This document shows, one piece after another, positions 27,175-35,854 of a stretch of DNA of 64,000 bases. Below the pieces are notes generated by a model. The model was not told the DNA's origin. It did no database searches and worked only from the letters and a program-made list of their open reading frames with translations. Made by a program: the position numbers and the translations under genes. The stretch covers positions 1,302,001-1,366,000 of the forward strand of contig NZ_BCVC01000001.1 in assembly GCF_001591545.1 (NCBI RefSeq), in the 5' to 3' direction. Origin of the DNA: Lederbergia lenta NBRC 16444 (GTDB lineage: Bacteria > Bacillota > Bacilli > Bacillales > Bacillaceae_C). Positions within the stretch are counted from its first letter, which is position 1, and each line of letters starts with the position of its first letter.

Positions 27175-28197
27175 ATGAAAAAACAAGAGGCAAGAGCCTT
27201 AAGAAAAGAAATCGCTCCTTATGAAAAATCTAATACGAAAAATAGTGTTCGCCAAGTAATCAATACATTTGTACCTTTTATTCTACTATGGATACTCGCT
27301 TATCAAAGTTTGTCCATTTCTTACTTTATAGCGTTACCTCTATGCATCATTAATGCTGGATTTTTAGTGCGTATTTTCATTATTTTTCATGATTGCACTC
27401 ACGGATCCTTTTTTAAAAATCGTCGTGTAAATCAAATCCTCGGTACGATAAGTGGGGTATTAACTTTATTTCCTTATGAACAATGGAAAAGAAGCCACTC
27501 GATTCATCATGCAACAAGTAGTAATTTAGATAAACGCGGAACTGGCGATGTTTGGGTTATGACGATTGATGAATATATTGAAGCAACACCTTTCCGTAGA
27601 TTATCATATCGCATATATAGGAACCCATTTGTGATGTTTGGTATTGGACCAATCTATGCTTTCCTCATCACTAACCGTTTTAACGTAAAAGATGCACGAA
27701 AAAAAGAACGTAATAACACATATTTAACGAATGTATTAATAGTCGGTATAGCTGCATTGCTTTGTTGGACAATAGGTTGGCAAGCATTTTTATTAATACA
27801 ATTCCCTATCTTCTTTATTTCTGGGTCACTTGGAATATGGTTATTCTATGTACAACATCAGTTTGAGGATTCTTATTTTGAAAACCAAGAAGAATGGGAT
27901 TATGTAAAAGCGGCAATGGATGGCAGTTCATACTATAAATTGCCAAAAGTATTGCAGTGGCTTACTGGTAATATTGGTTTCCATCATATTCACCATTTGA
28001 GTCCAAGAGTGCCTAACTATTATTTGGAAGAAGTTCATAATAATAATCTTCCTTTACAGGATGTACAAACGATCACTATTAAAACTAGCTTACGTTCGCT
28101 CCATTTCCGTTTATGGGATGAACAGAATAAAAACTTCGTTGGTTTTAAAGATATCAAGTCACTTACGCAACATCGAAAAGTAGTACGCTCAAGCTAA
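27175..28197 (+). CDS. des: Delta-5 acyl-lipid desaturase Des
   Basis: 340 residues from the ATG at 27175 (aaaggaag upstream). A membrane di-iron enzyme that puts a cis double bond in phospholipid acyl chains during cold shock. The three histidine boxes are H-D-C-T-H, H-S-I-H-H and H-H-I-H-H, with several membrane helices between them, and S-S-N-L-D-K-R-G-T-G-D matches B. subtilis Des closely. DesR-type operators precede it and a terminator follows. desKR lies about 23 kb away; a decayed desR copy follows directly. Confidence 0.94.
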   Translation: MKKQEARALRKEIAPYEKSNTKNSVRQVINTFVPFILLWILAYQSLSISYFIALPLCIINAGFLVRIFIIFHDCTHGSFFKNRRVNQILGTISGVLTLFPYEQWKRSHSIHHATSSNLDKRGTGDVWVMTIDEYIEATPFRRLSYRIYRNPFVMFGIGPIYAFLITNRFNVKDARKKERNNTYLTNVLIVGIAALLCWTIGWQAFLLIQFPIFFISGSLGIWLFYVQHQFEDSYFENQEEWDYVKAAMDGSSYYKLPKVLQWLTGNIGFHHIHHLSPRVPNYYLEEVHNNNLPLQDVQTITIKTSLRSLHFRLWDEQNKNFVGFKDIKSLTQHRKVVRSS

Positions 28198-28201
28198 GAT
28201 A

Positions 28202-28248
28202 CAAAACTCCTTTGTCTAAGAAATCTTAAGGACAAGGAGTTTTGCTTT
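28202..28248 (+). terminator. Intrinsic terminator after des
   Basis: Arms caaaactcctttgtc (28202-28216) and gacaaggagttttg (28231-28244) then T-rich sequence; it separates des from the desR paralog. Confidence 0.8.
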
Positions 28249-28301
28249 TCAGTTAAGTGACCTAAACAATAATACATGAAATGTAAGAAGGAGGTACTTA
28301 A

Positions 28302-28877
28302 TTGATTCGAATCGTCATCGCTGAAAAGCAACCGATGATGTTAGGAGCCTTAGGTTCACTAATTAACTTGGAAGAAGATATGGTTGTAGTTGGTAAGGCG
28401 AGCAATGGAGAGGAGGCTATTTCTCTTATTCAACAACTCCAACCAGATATATGTATTATTGATAATGAGATGCATAATAAAAGTGCAATGGAAGTTGCGG
28501 AAGAATTGAATGGACAAAGCTGCAAAATCATTATTTTAACCACATTTGCACGTTCGGGCTTTGTTCAACAAGCGAAAAAGGTCAATGTGAAAGGCTATTT
28601 CTTGAAGGACAATCCGAGTCAGGAATTAGCTAATTCTATTCGTCTTATACACAGTGGATCTCTCATATTTGCCCCTGAACCAACTAATGGAGAAAACCAA
28701 GAGACCATACCTAATGATCCAAAATTAGAAGTGATGACAAATAAGAGAAATGTACTAAGAAGTTCTGATAAATCGAAGTATATCCGTAACTATTTTTCGC
28801 TCCTGCTTGATAAAATAGAAATACCGAACCGTAAAAAAATGCTCAAACAATCACATAAAAAGGACTGGTTCAAATAA
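28302..28877 (+). CDS. Degenerate DesR paralog with altered receiver and lost HTH
   Basis: 191 residues, closely similar to DesR over the first 125 or so. Asp54, Thr80 and Lys102 remain, but Asp9 of the Mg-binding acidic pair is Lys, and the loop after Asp54 changes from E-M-P to E-M-H. The DNA-binding part has lost the scaffold helix and turn (about eight residues shorter); only fragments such as I-R-N-Y and the C-terminal H-K-K-D-W-F-K survive. The frame is still open, with a strong aaggaggt before a TTG start, the same start codon as desR. It follows des after a terminator. It may be an unphosphorylatable, non-DNA-binding modulator, or an early pseudogene. No desK copy is beside it. Confidence 0.8.
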   Translation: MIRIVIAEKQPMMLGALGSLINLEEDMVVVGKASNGEEAISLIQQLQPDICIIDNEMHNKSAMEVAEELNGQSCKIIILTTFARSGFVQQAKKVNVKGYFLKDNPSQELANSIRLIHSGSLIFAPEPTNGENQETIPNDPKLEVMTNKRNVLRSSDKSKYIRNYFSLLLDKIEIPNRKKMLKQSHKKDWFK

Positions 28878-28892
28878 GTTTATTTCGCTCGG

Positions 28893-28920
28893 CTGTCGTG
28901 AATGTCACGGCAGTTTTTTT
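28893..28920 (+). terminator. Intrinsic terminator after the desR paralog
   Basis: Arms ctgtcgtga and tcacggcag followed by seven or eight T. A dedicated terminator argues that the paralog is still a transcription unit. Confidence 0.8.
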
Positions 28921-29317
28921 GTATTCTACATCGAAAAGTAGTTGGGCTACGACCGCCAGTATGTTGCTTTCCGCGGCCAGAAAGATCACTTCAATCGCCC
29001 CAGTATACCTTGGATGATGGCTAGTAACCGGATGCTAACAGCTAGTAATAGGAAGAGACAGCTAATTTTTCTTCTAAAGACATCTTTTCTTGCCTGATAA
29101 AATAGTAAATGCATGGATATGAAAGTAGAGATGGTTGATGCAGATTAAAACTTAGTATCCAAGAAAGGAAAATGTTGATATCAGCTTGTAAGTAAATAAT
29201 TTCCATAGATAGACGGTTCTACATAGCTCATCGCTTTATTCATGGACAACATGCCCAATTTTATTTTGATCATACAATGACGTTAGGCATTTAATAAATG
29301 TCCATAAGGAGGGAAAT
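28921..29317. other. Intergenic region with a possible repeat fragment
   Basis: No gene was found. Positions 28938-29010 (gttgctttccgcggccagaa) look like a decayed piece of the intergenic repeat class seen at 16788 and 26766. The rest is AT-rich and precedes the hydrolase promoter. Confidence 0.4.
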
Positions 29318-30130
29318 ATGGGTTACTATATCCCTGTAGAGCCTAATGTAAATATTTATGTTGAAGATATCAAGCCTTATCATAGTAATAAAACGATTTT
29401 ATTTATCCATGGATGGCCAGTTAATCACAATATGTTTGAATATCAGCTTAATCAACTCCCGAAAATGGGTTACCGCTGTATTGCGCTAGATTTACGCGGA
29501 TACGGAAAATCAGATCATCCTTGGGAAGGTTATTCGTATGATCGTTTAGCTGATGATATTAGAATGGTGATAGATACTCTTGGTTTAGAGAATATCATTC
29601 TAGCGGGTTTTTCAATGGGTGGTGCAATATCCATACGGTATATGGTCCGTCACGCGGGACATAAAGTTGCTAAATTAGCCCTTATTAGTGCGGCAGCACC
29701 AGTTTTTACAAAACGCGCAGATTTTCTGTATGGTCTAGAAAGAGACGAGGTAAATAAATTAATAAAAACTACTTATACAGATCGTCCCAAAATGCTAGCA
29801 AATTTCGGTGATATCTTTTTTGAGCGTTATTTAACAGAGGAATTCAAAGAGTGGTTCCGCGGACTAGGAATTAATGCATCTGGTCATGCAACTGCTATGG
29901 GCTTAGTCTCCCTGCGCGATGAAGATCTACGAAATGACTTAACAAAAATTCAAGTACCAACAAATATCTTCCATGGTAAACAAGATAAAATTTGTCCGTT
30001 TGTACTTGCTGAGTTCATGCATGCTGGGATCAGAGACTCGAAACTCATCCCGTTTACATTCAGTGGCCATGGTCTATTTTACGACGAATTGGAAAAATTC
30101 AACAAAGAACTTATCCAGTTTATCGGTTAG
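29318..30130 (+). CDS. Alpha/beta hydrolase
   Basis: 270 residues. Oxyanion motif H-G-W-P near residue 31, nucleophile Ser99 in G-F-S-M-G-G, acid in F-H-G-K-Q-D, and catalytic His in F-S-G-H-G. The G-F-S-M-G-G elbow and the H-G-W motif resemble non-haem chloroperoxidase-type esterases. The cap region is helical. The substrate is unknown. A clear gaggaggg site precedes the ATG and a terminator follows. Confidence 0.85.
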   Translation: MGYYIPVEPNVNIYVEDIKPYHSNKTILFIHGWPVNHNMFEYQLNQLPKMGYRCIALDLRGYGKSDHPWEGYSYDRLADDIRMVIDTLGLENIILAGFSMGGAISIRYMVRHAGHKVAKLALISAAAPVFTKRADFLYGLERDEVNKLIKTTYTDRPKMLANFGDIFFERYLTEEFKEWFRGLGINASGHATAMGLVSLRDEDLRNDLTKIQVPTNIFHGKQDKICPFVLAEFMHAGIRDSKLIPFTFSGHGLFYDELEKFNKELIQFIG

Positions 30131-30137
30131 ATTGTTT

Positions 30138-30167
30138 CCTATACTTACTTACGGTATAGGTTTTTTA
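30138..30167 (+). terminator. Intrinsic terminator
   Basis: Arms cctatac and gtatagg followed by six T, just after the hydrolase. Confidence 0.75.
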
Positions 30168-30391
30168 TCATTAATCACGACCGTTTTGTATAAAAATACA
30201 ATTGGAAGTATTTTATTACAAAAAATACGAGGTTTATACAAACGAAATTGTATAATAATCGAAACATACTTGTTTATCTAAAAAAACAAGACATGTAAAT
30301 ACAAGCGTAAAATCAAAGACTTAATAAGCAATCTAAGATATACTTGTTTAAAGAAATAACAACGGGCTTAATCGTTAGGAGGATTTAAAGA

Positions 30392-31015
30392 ATGTTAAAT
30401 AAGCAAATGAAACAATATATTGTAGAAACTATAGAAGAGCAACAAAATCTACATAATAAAAAAATGGAATTATATAAAGAAGAAAAGGATTACGTGGTGA
30501 AACATCAATTACTATCTGCTGATAACATTGACAAAGTTACATTAATAGAGAAAGATGCTAGTTCACGTTTTATAGACGCATATATCGAACGCTGTGATAA
30601 AGAGACGGAAGATTTAATTGCAAAAGCAGCTCCCGATTTTCTAAATCAACCTATCACATATTTAAAAACAAATAGGAATGAATTTGTATATTTAGAATCT
30701 AAATGGTTTGATATTATTGATGTTGATGCAATTTCCATAGAGGCTGATGATGTATTTGAAATATATACTGTCATGCTTGGTTTGAAATGTCAGAAGAAAT
30801 ATGCTGGTTTGTTAAAATCCTATTTAGAACAAAATTTACATGGTGAGGAAGAAGCGAAATTTAATATTTTATTTAATCAGGATGATGGGTTGTGGAATGT
30901 AAATTTTTCATTGGACTATATCAATGGGTATTCTGAAGAATTATCGATAGGAGAGGCCTATCGTTTAATATATCAATTTTTATTTAAATTAGGGGAAACC
31001 ATAGAAGAAAAATAG
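30392..31015 (+). CDS. Conserved protein of unknown function
   Basis: 207 residues, acidic, mostly helical, no signal peptide. The N-terminal third is a charged coiled-coil-like helix; the middle has S-S-R-F-I-D-A-Y-I-E-R-C-D-K-E-T-E. I believe the family is Bacillaceae-specific, often misnamed as an aminotransferase, but no enzyme motif is visible. The ATG follows ttaggagg. The next gene, an RNA methylase, may be in the same transcript. Confidence 0.6.
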   Translation: MLNKQMKQYIVETIEEQQNLHNKKMELYKEEKDYVVKHQLLSADNIDKVTLIEKDASSRFIDAYIERCDKETEDLIAKAAPDFLNQPITYLKTNRNEFVYLESKWFDIIDVDAISIEADDVFEIYTVMLGLKCQKKYAGLLKSYLEQNLHGEEEAKFNILFNQDDGLWNVNFSLDYINGYSEELSIGEAYRLIYQFLFKLGETIEEK

Positions 31016-31092
31016 AGATGCTTTCTATATGTTGAACATAAAGCAGCTTCACAACCACTGGTTGGAGCGCTTTTTCTTTTGGAGGGAATATA

Positions 31093-32046
31093 TTGGAAAA
31101 TCAAAACCGTTTACCGGTGTTTATTTATACCTATAGTTGTCATGAAGATGAAAAAGATTTATGTCAGCTGGAGATGCGTGCCTTTTTTGGCGTTGATTCT
31201 AATACAAATGTATTAAAAAGTTCGAAAAAGGTTGATCCAAGTAGAAGTCCATTCATGAAACAACGGATTGAAATAATGTATGAAGGGGAGAGCCTACAAG
31301 CTATATTAGATCAAGTAAAGGAAATTAACTTAAATGATTCCACATTCAAAGTAACCAGTCTCAATAATAATGATCTTGATGCTTCCAAAAGACTTGGTCA
31401 TGAACAGAGACGGCAAATTGAGCGGGACATTGGTTTACAAATTGAAGGGGAACCTGATTTTAAACAACCAGATAATCATTTTGGTATATTAGTGTTTAAT
31501 GAATATTGGTATTTTGGAAAATATGTGAAAAGTGAACCAGTCTGGTTGCATCATGTAAAAAAACCGCGCAGTTATTCTACTGCATTAAGCACACGTGTTG
31601 CTAGAGCAGTTGCTAATATTGCAGTACCGGACCCAACTGGCGTACGTGCAATTGACCCATGTTGCGGAATTGGTACAGTATTAGTAGAAGCTTTATCGAT
31701 GAATATCAATATTGTTGGCCGTGACATTAATCCCCTTGTTGCCATAGGCTCAAGGGAAAACATTGCTCATTTTGGCCTTGATGGAGATGTCACTTTAGGT
31801 CCTATTTCAGACGTTACAACGGATTATGATGTTGCTATTATTGATATGCCTTACAATTTATTTACTCACATCACGCCGGATGAACAACTTGCAATTTTAC
31901 AACATGCGCGTCGCTTTGCAAAAAAGGTTGTAATCATCACAATTGAAACGATTGATCAAATGTTGGCAGAAGCTGGCTTTAAAATGATGGATCGTTGCGT
32001 TGCGAAAAAAGGATCATTTTCTAGGCAAGTTCTTGTTTGCATGTAA
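31093..32046 (+). CDS. TRM11-like putative RNA methyltransferase
   Basis: 317 residues. The N-terminal half resembles a degenerate THUMP-type RNA-binding region; the C-terminal half is a Rossmann methylase with SAM motif A-I-D-P-C-C-G-I-G-T-V and catalytic D-M-P-Y, the N/D-P-P-Y class. This fits the UPF0020/TRM11 group that methylates guanosine in tRNA or rRNA. The TTG start follows tggaggg. Confidence 0.75.
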   Translation: MENQNRLPVFIYTYSCHEDEKDLCQLEMRAFFGVDSNTNVLKSSKKVDPSRSPFMKQRIEIMYEGESLQAILDQVKEINLNDSTFKVTSLNNNDLDASKRLGHEQRRQIERDIGLQIEGEPDFKQPDNHFGILVFNEYWYFGKYVKSEPVWLHHVKKPRSYSTALSTRVARAVANIAVPDPTGVRAIDPCCGIGTVLVEALSMNINIVGRDINPLVAIGSRENIAHFGLDGDVTLGPISDVTTDYDVAIIDMPYNLFTHITPDEQLAILQHARRFAKKVVIITIETIDQMLAEAGFKMMDRCVAKKGSFSRQVLVCM

Positions 32047-32064
32047 TCACTTAATGAACAAATG

Positions 32065-32095
32065 GGCCAACCACATCAAATGAGGTTGGTCTATT
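32065..32095 (+). terminator. Intrinsic terminator
   Basis: Arms ggccaacc and ggttggtc, weak T-tail (tattta), directly after the methylase. Confidence 0.6.
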
Positions 32096-32203
32096 TATGC
32101 CGAGATACCCTTTATGTTTTACAATTTTTTTTAGTAAGTTAAATGCTATTCAGAATATAAACATAAAGAGGAGTTTGATTAATTGAACGAACATCCTTTA
32201 AGT

Positions 32204-32246
32204 TTGACTATATAATCGAATAACTAGTATATTTGATTATATAGTC
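32204..32246 (+). promoter_or_regulatory. Promoter overlapped by a 17-bp-arm palindrome
   Basis: Arms 32206-32222 (gactatataatcgaata) and 32230-32246 differ from perfect complementarity by one base, with a seven-base spacer. TTGACT (32204-32209) and TATATT (32228-32233), 18 apart, form a possible promoter under the palindrome. It could be a repressor operator for the SatD-like/DUF3307 pair. Confidence 0.55.
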
Positions 32247-32299
32247 GAATTTATTTGTGCAACAATGAGTTTTTAAATTAAAACATGATGGAGGAGTAT

Positions 32300-33106
32300 A
32301 TGACAACTTATCCGGTCTCAGTTTTTATCATGGATGTAAGTAATTCTTCTAAAGAGAATATGGGAGGAGAACTAAGTAATTATCTTCAACAATTAGAAAA
32401 AACGATATCTTTATGGACGAAAGATATTAGAACGACGAAAGTCATTCACCGTTCTGGAGACGAATTAGTCGTTATTAGTAGTGGCTACGCAACTGCTTAC
32501 ACACTTGCATTTTATATAAGTCGTGTATGGAAATTCAACAATCACAAACCATATTTTGGTTTGTCATTTGGCGACATTCAAAATGAGGTACATACGCTTA
32601 ATATAGAAACATGGATTCACCCATTGATGAAACAAGCAAGACATGCTAATGATTTATTGAAACAAAAGGGCCAAAATAGGTCACAATTTAACTTTGCGCT
32701 AGATCAATTTTATGCTACTAATTACTCTGAGAATAACTACCATTTATACAGATCAGAATTTGAATTACTGATAAATACCATTCTAACATTACAACAACAT
32801 CACATAAATCAACAAACAAATATTCAATCGCTCGTCTGTTCATTGTTTTTAATTTTGCAACAGCAAAATAAAGTTGGGGATTACATTGGCAGATCTGCCT
32901 CTACTATCTCAAGTCATATGAAAAAAGGGAATTGTGAAGAGATTATTGCTGCTTTCAATAATATAGTGCAAGTAATGGATTCCCTTCAAACGAATCTAGA
33001 TAGCTTTTCAGACATCAAACCACAAACAGCCAATGATCATTTACAAAATAATATTAAATCGACAATAAACAAGCATATCCATGACTATTTTGTAATTAAT
33101 AAATAG
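32300..33106 (+). CDS. SatD-like protein: cyclase-fold-like domain plus HTH
   Basis: 268 residues from the ATG at 32300, five bases after ggagg; upstream in-frame ATGs at 32285 and 32288 would lie on that site. The first 95 residues look like a nucleotide-cyclase/GGDEF-type fold: a hydrophobic strand ending in Asp12 (F-I-M-D-V-S-N-S) and a hairpin with S-G-D-E-L at 52-56. The middle is helical, and residues about 186-210 (V-G-D-Y-I-G-R-S-A-S-T-I-S-S-H) form a helix-turn-helix. This matches what I recall of the SatD family. The gene is 16 bases before a DUF3307 gene, the usual SatD partner. The biochemical role is unproven. Confidence 0.65.
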   Translation: MTTYPVSVFIMDVSNSSKENMGGELSNYLQQLEKTISLWTKDIRTTKVIHRSGDELVVISSGYATAYTLAFYISRVWKFNNHKPYFGLSFGDIQNEVHTLNIETWIHPLMKQARHANDLLKQKGQNRSQFNFALDQFYATNYSENNYHLYRSEFELLINTILTLQQHHINQQTNIQSLVCSLFLILQQQNKVGDYIGRSASTISSHMKKGNCEEIIAAFNNIVQVMDSLQTNLDSFSDIKPQTANDHLQNNIKSTINKHIHDYFVINK

Positions 33107-33122
33107 AGGTAGGAGGGAATCA

Positions 33123-34004
33123 ATGCTTTTATTATTGCTCATTATTGCACATTTAATAGCAGACTTCTGGCTACAAACAGATGAAATGGTGAAAAATAAG
33201 TTAAAAAGAATAAAAAGACATTTACTGCATCACTTTTTCACAACAGCTTTAGTATTAACTATCTTCTGGGGTTATTACTATCAATTTTCAAACATGGTTG
33301 GTTATTTTATTTTACCTTTATGCTTTATTATCGTGACACATTTTATTATTGATGTAACGAAAATAAAACTGCTCGACACGATAAAAGTTACAAACGAAGA
33401 TAACTTAAGAAAGTTAGGATTTTTCTTATTAGATCAGGTGCTACATATTATCATGCTTATCATCACAGGTATGACTTTCTTTCATTTAAAAGCTAGTACG
33501 TTACAGAAGTGGCTTCTACAATTATTAGGTGAAAATGACGCAATTAGATTAAATACTATAAATGCGCTGCTTTTTATTCTTATTATCTATATTTTAGCTA
33601 CGAGTGTTAGCGGACATATAATTAAATTAATATTAGGATCATTGCCATCACAACTTGCAAATTTTGAAGGGCAATTCTCATTAAAAAATAAATTAACAGA
33701 AGTGGAGAATGGAAAAACACGAGTTAAGCATGATTTTAGTGGTGAATATCATTATATTACATATGCTAATCCGCTCCTTTCCCGTGGAAAGCTAATTGGC
33801 TATATAGAGAGATTATTAGTTATCTTATTAACGACTGTCGGTGCGTACCCTGCAATCGCTTTTATTGTAACTGCCAAATCGATTGCACGTTTTAAACAGT
33901 TAGACGATCGAAATTGGGCGGAATACTTTTTGTTGGGGACATTGTCCTCTATGTTTTTAGGAACATTACTTGGTTTTTTGCTAAAGTTAATGATTATTGG
34001 ATAA
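33123..34004 (+). CDS. DUF3307 integral membrane protein
   Basis: 293 residues, about seven membrane helices. The DUF3307 motif H-L-I-A-D-F-W-L-Q is at residues 10-18, followed by K-R-H-L-L-H-H and H-F-I-I-D-V-T-K, which put several His and Asp near the membrane face. A soluble loop lies at about 180-225. It follows the SatD-like gene with a strong gtaggaggg site and is surely cotranscribed. Function unknown; the His/Asp pattern hints at metal binding. Confidence 0.78.
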   Translation: MLLLLLIIAHLIADFWLQTDEMVKNKLKRIKRHLLHHFFTTALVLTIFWGYYYQFSNMVGYFILPLCFIIVTHFIIDVTKIKLLDTIKVTNEDNLRKLGFFLLDQVLHIIMLIITGMTFFHLKASTLQKWLLQLLGENDAIRLNTINALLFILIIYILATSVSGHIIKLILGSLPSQLANFEGQFSLKNKLTEVENGKTRVKHDFSGEYHYITYANPLLSRGKLIGYIERLLVILLTTVGAYPAIAFIVTAKSIARFKQLDDRNWAEYFLLGTLSSMFLGTLLGFLLKLMIIG

Positions 34005-34179
34005 TAAAGTAAGGGGAGAATGCTAGTTGAATTTCTTAGGTGATACCAATGGGGAAGTAACGAAATGAGCTATCGTAATGAAAATAGTTCAAAATACGAT
34101 ATACTAAAAATCATAACGTTATAAAAAGTAAGGGATCTAACTAGATTAGAATAATTTAAGTAAAGGTGAGATTATAGTA

Positions 34180-34815
34180 ATGAAAATAGAAAAACCAAAA
34201 ATACCAGAAGATTTAGCATCGGCAAACTTTCAGGAAATATATTATCAAGAAGAACCATATCTTATGAATTGTATAATCGCTAATTGTACGATTGACAGAG
34301 AGAAAATGGATAAAATTGAGTTTTCAAAAGTAATTTTTAAAAATGTAACTTTTAACGAAGTGTCTTTTAGAAATATCGAGCTAACAGATGTTATTTTTGA
34401 TAATTGCGATTTATCGAATGTTGATTTTATGGGGGGCAGCATTCATAAAGTCGAATTCAAGTCTTCAAAGATATTAGGTATTAATCTCTCAGAAGCGAGT
34501 TTAGTAAATGTTTCGTTTAACCAATGTAATTTAAATTTAAGTTCATTTGGTTTCGCTAGTTTAAAGCAAGTCATGTTTGCCGACTGCTCACTCCAAAATG
34601 CTGATTTTTACCAATGTAAATTCAAAAAGGTACAGTACCAACGAAGTGATTTAAATGATGTGAATTTTTCACAAACATCTCTCAAAGGGATAGATATTAG
34701 TAGCACTTCATTTCAAAGCCTTAGCGTGTCGCTAGAAGATTTAAACGGATGCGAAGTTTCTACTGAACAAGCCATCGGATTTGCTAGAATGTTAGGATTG
34801 AAAATAAAAGAATAA
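34180..34815 (+). CDS. Qnr-like pentapeptide-repeat protein
   Basis: 211 residues built of five-residue repeats with a central Phe or Leu (V-I-F-K-N, V-T-F-N-E, V-S-F-R-N, N-C-D-L-S and so on), forming a right-handed quadrilateral beta-helix. Length, the N-terminal M-K-I-x-x-P lead, T-S-L-K-G-I-D-I-S and the C-terminal E-Q-A-I-G-F-A-R-M-L-G-L closely follow chromosomal Qnr-like proteins such as the one of Enterococcus faecalis. Such proteins mimic DNA and shield gyrase from quinolones. That activity is inferred here. The gene stands alone. Confidence 0.8.
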   Translation: MKIEKPKIPEDLASANFQEIYYQEEPYLMNCIIANCTIDREKMDKIEFSKVIFKNVTFNEVSFRNIELTDVIFDNCDLSNVDFMGGSIHKVEFKSSKILGINLSEASLVNVSFNQCNLNLSSFGFASLKQVMFADCSLQNADFYQCKFKKVQYQRSDLNDVNFSQTSLKGIDISSTSFQSLSVSLEDLNGCEVSTEQAIGFARMLGLKIKE

Positions 34816-35017
34816 TAAATACCTAGCGAAGTAGGGTGACGTCATTGTTTGTTGTTTTTTTGAAGCACGTCGAATTTTTCTACAAAAAATAGTTAAAATA
34901 TCTTTTTGAACCCTTAAATGCTATATGTGTACTTGAACCTCATGTAATCTTACATAGGGCTACTTCGAGAAAGGATCTGCGGGAGACATGCTAATCTTTT
35001 AGGCTAAGCGGGGTTCT

Positions 35018-35057
35018 TATAGCTGGATACTTATCAAAAGTATCCAGCTATAAAAAT
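35018..35057 (+). terminator. Perfect stem-loop ahead of the YdcF-like gene
   Basis: tatagctggatac pairs exactly with gtatccagctata, followed by aaaaatag. It ends only 18 bases before the next start, so it could attenuate that gene or end upstream transcripts. Confidence 0.55.
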
Positions 35058-35074
35058 AGAAAGGAGCAGGGACA

Positions 35075-35629
35075 ATGTCATTTCCATTTGATTGTATTAC
35101 CAACTTTATTTTCTATGAAACGGAAATTGTTTCAGCAGATGTGATTCTAGTTCCTGGCGCGAGCCAACCTCAACTAATGGAAAAAGCAGCTTCTTTGTAT
35201 CAACTGGGATTAGCGCCATACATACTGCCATCTGGTGGAGCAACGCCACGTATAGAAAATACTGAATGGGAATTCTTACGAAATATTGGCATTGCGAAAG
35301 GAGTACCTGCAGAAGCCATTTTAAAGGGAAATAAAGCGCAAAACACTTTTGAAAATGCACGGTTTTCGTTAGAAGTCCTAGAGGAAACAGGAATACAGCC
35401 TAGTAAAGTTATATTAGTCTGTAAAACAAGTCATGCTCGTCGAGCCCTATTAACTTATCAAACGGTATTCCCGAAAGAAACGGTGTTTTTCGTTTCTCCT
35501 GTGATAGATAGTACTGGGATAACTAAAGAAAACTGGTTTTTATCTGACGACGGGGTAAAGCGAATAATGACTGAAGTGGAGAAAATCGGTAAATATTTTG
35601 GGCGTCATATTCCAAATTGGATTAAATAA
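35075..35629 (+). CDS. YdcF-family (DUF218) protein
   Basis: 184 residues. DUF218 signature: V-I-L-V-P-G-A near residue 25, P-S-G-G-A-T with G-G loop, N-T-F-E-N-A-R, and V-C-K-T-S-H-A-R-R-A. There is no membrane helix, unlike SanA/YdcF members anchored in the membrane, so it is cytosolic. Family members are Rossmann-like with unproven substrates. The ATG follows aaaggagcagg. Confidence 0.8.
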   Translation: MSFPFDCITNFIFYETEIVSADVILVPGASQPQLMEKAASLYQLGLAPYILPSGGATPRIENTEWEFLRNIGIAKGVPAEAILKGNKAQNTFENARFSLEVLEETGIQPSKVILVCKTSHARRALLTYQTVFPKETVFFVSPVIDSTGITKENWFLSDDGVKRIMTEVEKIGKYFGRHIPNWIK

Positions 35630-35854
35630 AACATTGAATATATCTCTAAAGCAATTAATGAAAAAATATAAAGGACAGATTACGTTCAATTCATCACAAA
35701 AACAAAATCTTTATAATATATTAATAGTAGATATTTAAATCTATTAATATTTGTATGTATTATGATATGCTTATAAATGAGACAGAAAAGCTGTGACGTC
35801 TATGCAGAAGCGCCTACATCCTTTCTGCCAATATAGAGAGTGAGGAAGGTTAGA

